DNA from: Diphasiastrum complanatum
Lineage: Eukaryota > Streptophyta > Lycopodiopsida > Lycopodiales > Lycopodiaceae
Direction: 5' to 3'
Assembly (NCBI GenBank): GCA_029204225.1
Contig: CM055113.1
Span: 2,438,081 to 2,502,080 of the forward strand
DNA length: 64,000 bases
Under the pieces are notes generated by a model. That model ran no database searches. It was given only the letters and a program-made list of their open reading frames with translations, and was not told the origin of the DNA. This document shows positions 43,054-54,060 of the stretch, piece by piece; positions within the stretch are counted from its first letter, which is position 1; each line of letters opens with the position of its first letter. Both the position numbers and the translations under genes were made by a program.

Positions 43054-46000
43054 TCAATGCTCTGGCTCTGACTCAGACGAATGCTCTGGAGACAACTCAG
43101 GGCCCCGAGCTGACTCTCGCAGCCGATATCTCTGCCTGTCTGGAACTGGCATGGGCTGTGTATCCGAGGGGGAAGACTCGTCATCCTCATCCTCCCAATC
43201 AGCCTCCGCATCAGCCCCCAAGCAGGCCAAACCAACAACACCTGCTCCAACTGGCTGTGATACTGCACCTCTACCTGTACCTGGAGCCCTGCGTGGTCGT
43301 CCTCTCCTCCCTGGCAGTTTCTGTGCCTTGCCTTTCTTGTTCGGTGCACCCTTGGGCCTGCCTGGTCTCTTGCGGACAAGAGGAGCTGTCAATGCCTCGT
43401 CACCCCCATGCAAATCACCTGGCTGGCTAGGCTGGGCCCAAGCTGAGGCCGGCTGGGATAGGGAAGCAAAAGAGGGAACTCCCTGTGCAACTGAGCGAGG
43501 AGGATGAGCTCGTGGAGTGTGTGCCCGTGGGGCTGCTGCAGGTGGAGGAACTGGCTGTGCAGGAGGCGAGTACAGTGGCGATATGTACTGAAAGGGGCGC
43601 TGTGGTGGCCGGTACTGGTACATCCTGGGTGCTGCCAAAGGAGGAGGATGTGACGTGGGTGCTGCCACTTGAGGAGCCACTGTGGATGTGGGCGCTGCAA
43701 GAGAAAACCTGGGCACAGATGGTGGCCTGCCATGGAGACCTGGTGCTGCAGAAGTGGACGGCGATGGAGGGGCTGCAGGCCTAAATGGCATCGGTGGCAC
43801 TGGAGGAGCTGTGCGACGCACATACACCCTCTGAGGAGCTGGAGGAACTGTCGGCACCTCATGCGGCTGCTCTGGCTGGGACTCTGTGTGTGGCATGCTG
43901 GCAAGAGATGATGGGGGCGCCCTGACACTCGGCATCTGCTGGGCCTCTGAATCCAATGTGGCAACCAAGTCGGCCAGCTGGGCATCCGAATACAAATGCT
44001 CTGGGCTCTGGGACTCATCCTGTGCACCAGCCTCTAAATCATCCTGTGCACCGACCTCTGAATCATCCTGTGCACCAACCCCTGAATCAACCCAAGCCTC
44101 ATCCCGTGCCTCATCATGTGCACCCTGTAGACCCTGCATGGCCTCCCAATCTGTGCAATGAAAGTCATCAGGTGCCTCCTCTGGTGTGCTGTCGTAGTAA
44201 CGGCCATGACTCTGTGCTGCACGCATCCAAACATCTGCGGGACTGGCATCTAAACCACTCTGCCCTCTATCAAGAGCCTCCTCCATCATGTCGACATAGG
44301 TAGGTATGCCACTGCCCCCCCTGTGTGCCCTGCCTGTCTGCCGGTATAACCTGTGCCATGTGTCCCACCTCTGCCACGTGATGCACCTGTGACCCCTGCC
44401 CGTGGCGTGTGCCCTGCACCTGTATAATCTGCCTCATCCCTCTCTGGTCTGGCAAACACAACCCGAATGGGCTCATCCTCATCATGCTCATCCTCTGACA
44501 CTGGCTCATCTGCCTCATACAATGGGGGCTCTCTGTGCTCAAGCCCAAGCTCTCTCTCTCTCTCATCTCAGCAAGCTCCCTCTCTCTCTCTGCCATCAAC
44601 TGTGTGCCCAGGTCATCTGCAGGCATGGGATGGGTGCTGTCCGTAGGCAAGTCAACCTGGCGCTCCAAATCAGATATCTTCGTCTGCAAGGTTTAAAATT
44701 TGCATGTCAGAGAGACAACTTTATCAAGAAATGAAACCAACATACCAGGAGTCAACCAACATGCTATGAAAGATTAGCTTATCACCTGCAATGCGCTCGT
44801 AATGGTCGAAAGCCTCCTGGCGAGACGTGCGTTGGTGCTACAGAACACCAACCGCTCCAACTGACTCACTGACAACCGGTTTCTTCTCCTCGTGTGAATG
44901 AGTGCCCATGTGCTCCAGTTACGCTCACACACGGAGGCAGCACAATCCTGTGGTGCGTGCATTGAAATACTTCAGCACATTGTGGCAGAGGTGAAACTTC
45001 AACGAAACACAAAAAATGGAGGATAAAATGAGATGCATACCTGAGAAAGGACACGCAGTGCAAGACGCTGTATAGATGGGTATGTGCTACCGAACATGGT
45101 CCACCAGGTAATGGGTAGCTGCCTCCTCTCTGGATCCTGGGCAGCTGGGTGGCCGAATGTGCCCATGCCGAAACGAAATGCAGCGAGCTCCTCCATGAGC
45201 CTGATAGGATCCAAACCTATGTGTGGACCCACCCTGTGAATGTACTGAAGCCAATCGGCCTCGAGCTCCCTGTCTGCGATCTGTGTCGGAGAGAGGAAGA
45301 GGGGATGCAGCATGTGTGCAACGCTGTGGATACTCCTGTGGAAGTAGTTCCATCGCGTCTCCCATATGAACTTCAGCTCTGTCATCCTGCAGGTGAGGGG
45401 CATGTGGTTTAGGGCATTACGAAAAAGCTTAACATTGATAGAAAAACAAACTAGCAAGTACTGAAAAGATAAAGGTCAATTGCAACACTGTACCGCTTAC
45501 CTCTCTGGCTGCAAGATGGGCAGCTGCAGGAACTGTCCAATCCGGTCCATGAGCTCATACACCAGTCCAAGTGTCGACCCCTCGCTGTCAGCCATGCGGA
45601 GCACAATGTAGAGTGGTCGAAGCAGTCCTGACAATGTCTGTGCATCCCTCCAGAACTGGTCTCCCCTCACCGTGGAAGAAAAGTGCTCCCCATCCTCAGT
45701 GTGCGGAAATGTACTGGCACCCCAAAGATCACTGGCAACCATCTGTAGAAGCTGGGCCCTGCACCTGATCAAACGGTCGATGACCACCAAGTCGAATGCA
45801 AAGCGCGTGGGGGCTGGCTTACGGAGGTCCAGATGGCTAAACACCCGGAACATGGCAAGGACACGCCTCTTTCTGGTGACAAAAGTCACCAGGAAGAGGG
45901 CCTCCCGGACGATGGCTCTAACCCAGGGAAGTGCTCCAATGTCCCCCATCAAAAGGTCTATGCCGTGGGCTGCACAGGGGGTATGAACAATATGAGGGAA

Positions 46001-47373
46001 CTCGGCCTCTAGCAGTACACCCATCTGAATGCAGTTCGTGGCATTGTCCGTCACCACCGTGACGACATGCTGTGGGCCTATGGCTAGGATGGAAGACCTG
46101 ATGACATCAAACATGAACTCTGCAGATATGACTCTCCCCCCCTGCTGCAATCCACTGCCCTCAAAAACTGTGTGCCCATGCAGCTGGAGACCAGTATGTT
46201 GAGGATCGGCCTCCTCCTGACATCAGTCCAGCCATCGGACATGATGCTGCAACCGTAAGTGGCCCAGTGCCGACGCAGAGGCTCCATCTCTCTAGACAAG
46301 GACTCGACCCTATCCCTCAGCATGTGTGTGCGGACAACCTCTGAACTAGGGACTCTCCAGCTAGGGCTGACAGACTGTGCAAGGCGGAAGGCCCTTCTGA
46401 AGGGCTCAGAGTCGGTGATGGCAAAGGGCAGGTTCAGCTCGTAAACCAGACTGGCCACGGCCTGTGTGGCCTCTCTGTCCATGTGCGGCTGATGCGCGCC
46501 ACGAATGGTCTGCTGCACGAGGGCTCTCCCTGGTGGACGACGGGTGGTGGACCTCCAGCACGGTGCACCAACCGTGACGGGAATGGACGATGACGCGACA
46601 GGCTGGGCGCTGGTGGATGCATCGGCTGTAGACGTGGAATGGGGAGAGTGGGATGCACTGGCAGGGATGGGTGCAGCAGCATAGGTGGGGTGCACTGGTG
46701 GAGGGGCAACATCTGGCATGGGGTACGAAAACTGCTGGCTGAGGAGGTCATCCGGATGGGAAGGGAAGGAAGAAGGGATCTCTTCCACATCCTCGAAGGC
46801 CCGCCCAGTACCATCCTGGGCCTGCTCGGGTGGCGGAGAGTCCATGAGAAAGTCGTAGACTGGTGGAGTGCGAGCAACAGTGGGTGGTGGTGGAACCGCA
46901 GTGGCAACTGTCGGACGCGATGGGACGGGATCCACCGGAATCTGAGCAGATGGGGGTGCATGAGGCAGAGCTGTCTGAGGGGCAAAGGGACCAGAGGAGG
47001 ATGCACTCCCTCTCCTCGTGCGTGCCAGCCAAGCAGGCAGCAACTCTGGGTTAGTCACATAAGGAGCGGTGCAAAATCGGAGAACGCCCTCCGAAATGGT
47101 GTTCTCCCCTGCCACGAGCCGCGGCCCGTAGGTGTCCAATAGTCGCTGCCTGTCGGGGACGGTCATGCTGCCACAAGGGGCAGCATTCAAGGTGGCACCA
47201 TTTTTGGTGCGTGCACCGAGCAGATGGCGTTTAAGGCGAGTGAGGGATGCAGCAAACTCGACGAGACAGTATCGGCAGCGCACGATCTTCTGACCGGTCT
47301 TGTTGGCCTTGTCGGCAACCCGCCTGACAATGTCTACCTCGTCCCACAGACCGGAAAGGTCGGATTGCACCAT
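43054..47373 (-). pseudogene. hAT transposase gene, four exons, DUF659 type with long C-terminal tail
   Basis: Exon 1 (47373-45501): BED finger CRYCLVEFAASLTRLKRHLLGA, Pro-rich linker, DUF659 with GCSIMSDGWTD, VVTDNATNC and CAAHGIDLLMGDIG; a frameshift lies near 46140. Exon 2 (45386-45041): hAT dimerisation domain, ELAAFRFGMG and PITWWTMFGSTYPSIQRLA. Exon 3 (44947-44786): DCAASVCERNWSTWALIHTR. Exon 4 (44683-43054): charged helix, Pro-rich region, AT-hook-like RKRPGRPKGAP and GRRGRPRRAP, acidic end. Introns are GT-AG and frames join cleanly (phases 2, 0, 0). Frameshifts near 44560 and 44330 break exon 4. Joined length would be about 1,330 codons, roughly twice a usual hAT transposase, the excess being exon 4. 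The transposase cuts and pastes the element in the nucleus. Confidence 0.88.
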
Positions 47374-47654
47374 TGCAGATGAAATGAGGGATGGATTGCT
47401 GGAAAAAAAATAGCAGGGTTCACTGTTGGAGAGACGCTGAAAATGGGCGAATGCAGGGCAAAGGAAATCAGATGCAAGGCAGGGCGTTGCGTGGGCGATG
47501 GGCGACGCAAGGAATCAAAGGCAGGCAAGAAAAACCAGCAGCGATGGCAGGGCGGAGAGGGCGCAAAAAAATTTCAGAGGAAATGCGAGGGGGGCGGGTA
47601 GGTTTAGGTAAAAAAAATTAAAAAAAATATTAAATAATAAATATATTATTATAT

Positions 47655-47741
47655 TGTGGTACTGCGGTACCATCATGGTACCGCGGTACCAGTATGGTCC
47701 CGCGGTACCGGAATCCGCGGTACCCAGTACCGCGGGACCTA

Positions 47742-47743
<2 letters not shown>
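47655..47743 (-). repeat. Right subterminal GGTACCGCGG array of hAT copy 3
   Basis: Units read GGTACTGCGGTACC, GGTACCGCGGTACC, GGTCCCGCGGTACC and GGAATCCGCGGTACC, ending GGGACCTATG at the (TA)n. Nearly identical to 41375-41464. Confidence 0.85.

Positions 47744-47788
<45 letters not shown>
47744..47788. repeat. (TA)n flanking hAT copy 3 on the right
   Basis: About 22 TA units, then AAATTTAATAC of unrelated DNA. Confidence 0.95.
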
Positions 47789-47793
<5 letters not shown>

Positions 47794-48221
47794 TAATACA
47801 TACTGTCAAATGCTACTCGTTGAGCAACTACTTATATTACGTTCAATTGGAGAGATAGTTTGTAGTGCTTTCACAGGCCATCACTAAGTGATCTTCGTCA
47901 CTTTTCCAATCGATATATTTTCATATGCATGATGTACTTTCTTTGCAAAGCAACTTACTTTCTTCAGGGAGCACGTGGAGGAGATAAAGAGGCAATGGGA
48001 TGAGGCCAAGAGATAGGGGGACTAAACAACAAAGACGATTATAAGAGCGACAAAGATGGCAAGATGAGGACATAGATGGCAGGATGATGAAAGATCTTGT
48101 GAACTCGACAATTATATGGAAAAATGTACAAAGAATCATTGTCCATGCAATTTAATGTGTGTGATTGAGGTAGAGGATCATGCATGTGGAGGTAAGACAA
48201 AGATCCTCAAATGACGTTGAG

Positions 48222-48366
48222 GATCAACATATATGTCATGGCCTACATAACAAGTTCATATGGGATACAAGATCAACATATATGTCAAGGCCTGCATGAT
48301 ATTTTGCATGGGATACGTGATCAACATATGTATCATGGGTTACATGATATTAGAGGTGAGGTCTAA
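48222..48366 (+). repeat. Tandem repeat, about 49 bases, three units
   Basis: GATCAACATATATGTCATGG starts units at 48222, 48271 and (diverged) 48319, each containing a TGGGATAC-like end. The period is not a multiple of three. Confidence 0.75.
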
Positions 48367-48779
48367 GTACAAGATCTTCTCGATACAACATAGTTATGTG
48401 TAGATGGGCTACAAGACATTTTAGATGAGTTAGAGAGTCATCTTGATGATCTTCATAATGATCAAGACGTGTTGTTTCATTAGTCTCTTGTGCACAATTT
48501 TGATGTTGTTCTAGATACTATCATGAGTCAGTAGATCATTGTGATGATGCACATAAGCCTAGAGCAGTCACGAACTCTACATGAGGCACAACTCCAGATT
48601 CATGTAGTTGGTATACAGCCAGTGGGTCATTCAGCTCCTTATATGCTTCCTATAATCTTGGTAGAGGTATGTCTTCCTCTTTTTGATGTTGCAATCTTGG
48701 AAAAAGTGTATGCTCCTCTAGTGGTTGGTATGCATATTAGTTTTATAGACTTGATGGCTTGACCTGTCACCTTACAACA

Positions 48780-48920
48780 AATTGCAATGAGCATTGAGCA
48801 TGGGATTTCAAAATGTAACATGTTTAAAACTTTAATTGAGCATTGACTCTTGAGCAACGAGCATCAAAATGATTAAAACTTTAATTAGCAATGAGCAATG
48901 AGCATTGAAGTCCAACACGT
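48780..48920 (+). repeat. GAGCA(A/T)TGA-rich block
   Basis: CAATGAGCATTGA and GAGCAATGAGC variants recur at least five times, with AAAACTTTAATT twice. Irregular spacing. Confidence 0.6.
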
Positions 48921-48993
48921 GTCTTGAACTCACATGAAACAATGGTGCTAGGTGCTGATGTGATGATGGCTCTCAAGAACATGTAGGAAGACA

Positions 48994-49436
48994 CTAAGAT
49001 ATTAATGATATGTCTCCTCCTATTGTCACTATAGTCATGATGGTGCACCTAAGTTGTTTCCAGGATTCATGAATAGGCTCTAGTTCCTTGCCTACACTCT
49101 GGACCTCCCTTAGTAGATGGTTCGGTCCATGGTAGGTGGCCCCTATTGAAGCAAGACATTCTCTACCATGTCCCTCCAAGTAGGACTTTTTGCTAGATGG
49201 AAGGAGAGGCCACGAACTTGGAACAATCTTCTGATAGCCATGTCAGCCTTATTCTTGTTATCCCTAAATGATTGCACATAATAATCTCTACCCCTAACAA
49301 TAGCCCTGCCGGCTCTAGAAGTGGAGGGGCTAGCATAGCATGTGCTGGCCTTTGCCTTTGTCTCACCCACCCTGAGCTGAGGTGGATTCATGCCTAGCTG
49401 TAGCAGATGATCCCATTTGATCACTACAAGTGACAA
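48994..49436 (-). pseudogene. Fragment of a second, unrelated hAT (DUF659) transposase
   Basis: Minus-strand frames give ADMAIRRLFQVRGLSFHLAK-SPTWRDMVE, then GATYHGPNHLLREVQSVGKE and ESWKQLRCTIMT. This matches the conserved start of DUF659 hAT transposases, where a helix of the form RFFxxNGxxFxxAxSPxF leads to WxxxGCSIMSDGWTD. A stop and frame change lie near 49150. Sequence and linker differ from the family at 41537-47743. Confidence 0.65.
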
Positions 49437-50928
49437 TACAAATTCATCATTCGAAATTCAAATTTTGAAAACAAAAGAATTAGGACACAAGTGGCTCACA
49501 TGTGGCTGGAGGAATGATCTCCATCTTTTGGAACAACCCTTGATCTTGCAATCATGGTTGAGAGCTCTAATGGCGCCTGTGGGCATGGTCCAATCTCAAA
49601 GCCATGCAAAAGAAAGTTTGCTCGAACGCACACTGGGCCACCTATGTAGCTCATGTGATAATAATTGCATGTCCATCATTTTGTGCCCAAGCCGATGTGT
49701 TCTGAAGAAATTGTCACATGATCTCATACAGAATCTCTAGATCTCACCATGGCCTCTTCTAAGTATCTAGAATCTAAGTTCTAACCTAACTTTCAAGTCT
49801 CTACTTCAAAAATGTAAGTTTTAACTCCCTATTATCTATGTTCTAACTCCTAACCCTAGTCTCTCCAAACTCCTAATTCCTAGCTCCTATGTCTAAACGC
49901 TCCTAACTTCTAACACTCCCACCCCTAACTCCTAACTCCTAGTTGTCCTAACTTCCAACACTCTAAACACCCCTAACACTCACCTCTAACTTAGAACTTT
50001 CTAAGTCCTCTTTCAAGTTTCTATGTCTTTCTTCTTTCTACCTAATCTCTCCTCTTTCCTCTCTGTTCTCTTTTCTCCTCTTCTTCTCCTATTATTTCTC
50101 CTTTGAAAATTGGCACAAAAACCTCCCGATGTGACTGCATTTAGAATCGGGACCCGAATCGGGGGCGGTTGATTCTTTGACAAATTGCGATTCATCGGTC
50201 CTAATTCTTTTTGTTTTAAATCAGGATCGATAAATTTTTGGTAATAAGCCCAATTCATCATACTAGGGAGCTCTGGAAGATCCTTATAACCAGATGGATT
50301 CAAGTCAATCAATTGGGTATTTAAAGGTCCTACATAATATGTTCCTAGGAACTATATAACAACATATATTTAAAATTCTATATTTACTGCAAGAATCGAC
50401 CTTCATCATTTGGACTAGAGTCCATGTGAGGAGAATTGCTTCCTCTAGATGTTACAAATTAGGATTTATGTTGCCAGATCTGTATAATATGATTTCTACG
50501 TTTCATTCAGTTTGTAATACATGAAATGTTTAAATAGATAAGAAGTATCTAAATACATAATTTTTCAATCTAAACAAAATGAAAGGAAATGGGCCGTGTC
50601 TGGAATGATGGTTGGAACGAGGTCTCTCTATGGCATACAAAACTATGACTAGGAGTAGCCTAGGAACCCTACATTTTGCAGCTTTGGCCTGATTGATGCA
50701 AAATTTTAAGACAGGTGCATGGCAGTGCAGTGCAGTGCAGTGCATCACTTTCTCATGTTAGTGTTCTGAAGGCAGATCCAATTTACCATGACACTATGCC
50801 TCTCATCTCAAGGCTCATCCCAACGATTGTAGTAGTATATCAAAGTACTGTTTAATCTGCAGAAGCAAATGAACATGGTTTTCAATTGCACTCTTAACAG
50901 GAAATTTGCTGATGTTTGTCCTTAGCAG
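49437..50928. other. Unassigned DNA upstream of the coiled-coil exons
   Basis: 49760-49990 is a degenerate CTAACTCCTA-type repeat. Near 50720-50742 GCAGT repeats four times. Part may be intron of the gene whose exons begin at 50929. No exon could be identified with confidence. Confidence 0.45.
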
Positions 50929-51390
50929 GCATCAACAAGGACAGGTGAGAAGGGACTGTTGGATGTGCCCAAATTTGTTGAAGCTTCAGATGTCTTGGAA
51001 AGTCCCCCTAAAGATCAAAGCCCAAAGGACAAAGGGACACATTATTCCAACTTTGATCCCCAAACAGATGCTCCCATGAAAGGAAACGATATATCTATTC
51101 AAAACAATTTGGTGCACAAAGAGCATGTTGAGAATGACACTGAGGATAGTGCTGTCAGGATCACACATCTTAAAGAGGAAAAGGTTGAGAGGGACACTTG
51201 GGCCATCGAGAAAAACATTTCTACACTAGAATTCTCAGATGAATCTCTATTACTGAAACGGTTAGACCAGGAGAAGATGCAAGCACAATGCCTTGCCGCT
51301 GAACTGTCATCAGAGGTTCAATTTCTAAAAAGCAGCTCTGTGGTTGCACAAGAGAAGTTGCATTCTCTGCAAGTTGTTCACCGAGAAGAG
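50929..51390 (+). CDS. Coiled-coil host gene, exon a (154 codons)
   Basis: Bounded by an acceptor TTAGCAG and a donor GTATGA, phase 0 at both ends and open throughout. The first 90 residues are polar (VPKFVEASDVLESPPKDQSP). From about residue 100 it becomes heptad-like: LLLKRLDQEKMQAQCLAAEL-SSEVQFLKSS, then EKLHSLQVVHREE. It shows no transposon motif and is the best candidate for host coding DNA in this window. The family is not recognised. Confidence 0.6.
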
Positions 51391-51538
51391 GTATGAGCAG
51401 GATGCTGACAATGGTACATCAAAGTATAATAATTATGGGTAAGCGGTGCTTTAAGTAGGTTTTGCTTCACTGTTTTCTTAGTTCTTCCTTTGTGAGCATT
51501 GCATCATAAAGCTCACATACTTGGTCAATATATTGTAG

Positions 51539-51604
51539 GTAAACATGCTGAAGCACGTTCATGATTGGGAGCTGGAAGCAAAAGAGAAACATATTGCCAC
51601 TGAG
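51539..51604 (+). CDS. Coiled-coil host gene, exon b (22 codons)
   Basis: VNMLKHVHDWELEAKEKHIA then TE. Acceptor TTGTAG and donor GTGCTT, phase 0 at both ends, and the heptad pattern continues from exon a. It is too short to stand alone; its support is that both splice phases fit its neighbours. Confidence 0.55.
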
Positions 51605-51734
51605 GTGCTTAGTCATTTCTCTTGACAAGTCTATCCTTTCTCAGGCATTGTTATACTGTTAGCCTGTTGGCTTTCCTTGACAATGTTATATTTATCTGAT
51701 GAAAAATCTAACTAGATCCTATTTCATTTGCAAG

Positions 51735-51965
51735 AGGTCATTTCTATTGGAGCAAGGTGCAATTCGTGAAACACTGACACAACTGATGGGAAAGGCCAAA
51801 GACTGGTCCATAAAAGTGGAAGCTTTGCAGGAAGCTCTAGCCATTGAGCGAGAACTATCTAACAATGACAGGATCAAGTGGCTTGACATCTTGAAAAGTT
51901 CTGTGAACGAGCAGCAAGTGTGTCTTCATGAATGGGGCAAGAAATCCTCTGAAACTCTTTTCCAG
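51735..51965 (+). CDS. Coiled-coil host gene, exon c (77 codons)
   Basis: RSFLLEQGAIRETLTQLMGK, then AKDWSIKVEALQEALAIERE, and so on to SSETLFQ. Acceptor TTTGCAAG and donor GTATTT, phase 0 at both ends. Helical, charged and leucine-rich. Further exons are not found: a hairpin and LINE sequence follow, so the gene is probably interrupted or continues beyond very long introns. Confidence 0.6.
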
Positions 51966-52021
51966 GTATTTATTAGTTAGTATTGAGGATGGTTGTTTGT
52001 AATTCTTGTAATCAGCCAGAG

Positions 52022-52103
52022 TTCATAAACCGAAATCGCTGTTCTTTGTTTGAGATGTTTCAAAGTTTTCTTTCAACGAAGAACAGTGATTTCGGTTTAT
52101 GAA
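52022..52103. repeat. Long hairpin, 29-bp stem and 24-base loop
   Basis: Arms 52022-52050 and 52075-52103 match at 27 of 29 positions when one is reversed (start TTCATAAACCGAAATC). It could be a tiny inverted-repeat transposon or a small-RNA precursor. It lies 57 bases past the last host exon. Confidence 0.8.
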
Positions 52104-52113
52104 AGTGTGATCC

Positions 52114-52207
52114 TTAATTGAATGCCATCATCAAAATATAAATGTTTTCATAGTAGTAACGAGTAAGATGTACTTGAAATGTAATCATGCCGGCACTGGG
52201 GAGGATG

Positions 52208-52238
<31 letters not shown>

Positions 52239-54060
52239 TGAGACGACCAATAGCGAAAGAGAGGATAGAGTGATCAGAGAGGGTGGTGGGAGAGATATGA
52301 AAATCAAAGATGAGTGGTGTGGAGGATGGTGACGCCATGAGATAATCAACGACACTATGTCCGCCATTGTGAGGATGACAAGTATATCTGCCTGAATTCG
52401 GTGAACAAGTTAGACCATTATAAATGGCTGAATCATGGGCCTCTCCAAACTGTAATAAGTACTCACCATATGGGGTAATAGGTCCCAAACTATCTTCACA
52501 GATCCTGGTAACTCATATCTCATCACTATCAAAAGCATGAACACGAAACTGGTCAGTGGTGTCATAGAACTCTGACTGTCGTGAGGATGTCATGGCATTA
52601 AAATCCCCAATGAGGAAAATATGCCCCCAATTTGTGAATTTGACAATATCCAATGAGAGATCAAGGTAGGATGAGCCAATGCCCTCAGCAAAAGATGAAG
52701 ACTCTAGAGGAAAATAACATGTTGCAACAAAGAGGTCCCTGTCCAAACCAATATCTTGTCCCCAACAATACGAATCCAAATATAGCGTGCATGCTCGTCA
52801 TGTCTAATGAACTTGATGCTCGGGTGAAGAGACTCCCTGTATAAGCATGCAACCCCTCCGGATCCACGACCAGTAGCTGATCTAGTCTCAAGTTTGTACA
52901 TTGAATCCCATCTATACCCTGGGAAAGTGGGTAGTCCTCGCTCCTGACTCTCGTGTGTCTCCACGAAAAGCAGTAAATCTCGGCCAGTGATAAAGTCAGT
53001 CAAGTCTCCAACCGTGGAAGATGAGTGCGCACCATCACAGTTCCATACTCCAATCTGGAGATGGTGGGGATGGGCCCCCGGGGTACGCTCGAGCCCGGGG
53101 ATGGACCCCAAATCCCTAGCATTGAGAACCGCTAGGAGCACTATAAAAAAAGGGCACCCGTCCATCCCAATAGATAATAGATCTCGGGCCTCCTAGAAGG
53201 CCTTATGCCTCTCCTCCACCTGGATATTGTGAGTTTGTCATCCATATAAATAGTGGTACCATGTAGCTTAGATCTGCACCACAAAGCCTCTCTGCGACTC
53301 TCTAAGGAAGTAAAACGGGTAATCGGTGTTGCTACATCTCTGATGGTCCTCCATGTTGTATCTAGTCCATCCGTCTTGTGCCCTAATGTGGTGTCAAGGA
53401 ATCACTTGGCTTCAGCTATGGCATCCTGTGTATCTGCGATTCCATGAACCCTAACGTTATGGGCTCTTTGGTCTCTAGATTTTTCTTCCGGAATGGTGGC
53501 TAAAATGACTAAGGAGATGGGAGTGCTTGGTTTGGTACCTTTCTTCAATACGGATGCCCAAGAAAGGGCCTCTTCTTTCTGCTTCTCAATCTTGCGTTTT
53601 GATTCTCGTATCATTGTGGTAGTGGATTCCGAAGAAATTGCAACCTGTTCTGATTGCTTGCTCGAGTGATGTGACTTTGAACTGTAGTAAGTTCTTTTCA
53701 GTGATCAGAGAGGCTACTATTCCCTTCCGTTGTGAGGTTTCTTTCTTCAAAGTCTAGAAATCTGCTTTAACATGATCAATCTGCCAAGGTGAGTAAAGTT
53801 CTGTTGATTTGGAGGGTGTGCATGGGATAGGGGTGTTTCTTGAAGAGAAGATGAACTAGCAATAGAAGTAGAGGTGATAGGGATGGAAGGAGCCCGATAG
53901 ATCCCTTAGCAGGCAGCGTGGCAAGAGCAGCGGATGGCGTAGGAGCATCGGACAACATGGCAAGCATCACTGCCTGTGTGGTAGGCAGCGTTGCCATACA
54001 TGGTAGCATGGCAGTAGGAGCCCTCCGTGGAGCCATGGCAGTGAGGGGTTTGACACCCAA
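52114..54060 (-). pseudogene. LINE C1: ORF1 and endonuclease
   Basis: Read leftward from 54060. An ORF1 N-terminal low-complexity part is followed by a coiled coil near 53790-53660 (TLKKETSQRK). The RNA-binding domain is near 53450 (HNVRVHGIADTQDAIAEAK), then the C-terminal domain near 53250-53190. The endonuclease starts near 53060 (IGVWNCDGAHSSS) and shows ETHES, GSGGVACLYRESL, GDFNAMTSSRQ and HNGGHSVVDYLMAS. Stops and frameshifts break each part. A 28-base poly-G lies within the end of the endonuclease. RT is absent. ORF1 with coiled coil plus AP-type endonuclease supports an L1-like element. Confidence 0.8.
52211..52238. repeat. Poly-G tract (28 G)
   Basis: Lies where the intact LINE encodes a Pro/Thr-rich stretch (PPTHPSTLPTLT), so it is an expanded C-run of the coding strand. 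Could form a G-quadruplex or be an assembly artefact in length. Confidence 0.85.

Larger units (their letters stand above)
41537..47743 (-). mobile_element. Most complete hAT element (copy 3), 6.2 kb, two convergent genes
   Basis: Both ends abut (TA)n and begin CATAG: left CATAGTACCCTCTGGTACC, right (read inward) CATAGGTCCCGCGGTACTGG. Each is followed by arrays of GGTACC palindromes (41537-41620 and 47655-47743). Inside are a plus-strand 121-codon gene (42165) and a minus-strand four-exon transposase gene (47373-43054). An 8-bp duplication, usual for hAT, cannot be seen in a (TA)n target. Three frameshifts in the transposase suggest that it is no longer autonomous. Confidence 0.75.
47789..48993. 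other. Unassigned DNA with short local repeats
   Basis: No recognisable gene. Contains a 49-base tandem repeat (48222-48366) and a GAGCAATGAGCATTGA-rich block (48780-48920). The longest frame, 48541-48762, has no motif I know. Confidence 0.5.

Noticed and set aside
48222-48366. CRISPR-like array
   Set aside because: Three diverged units with no distinct spacers, in a plant genome; an ordinary tandem repeat.
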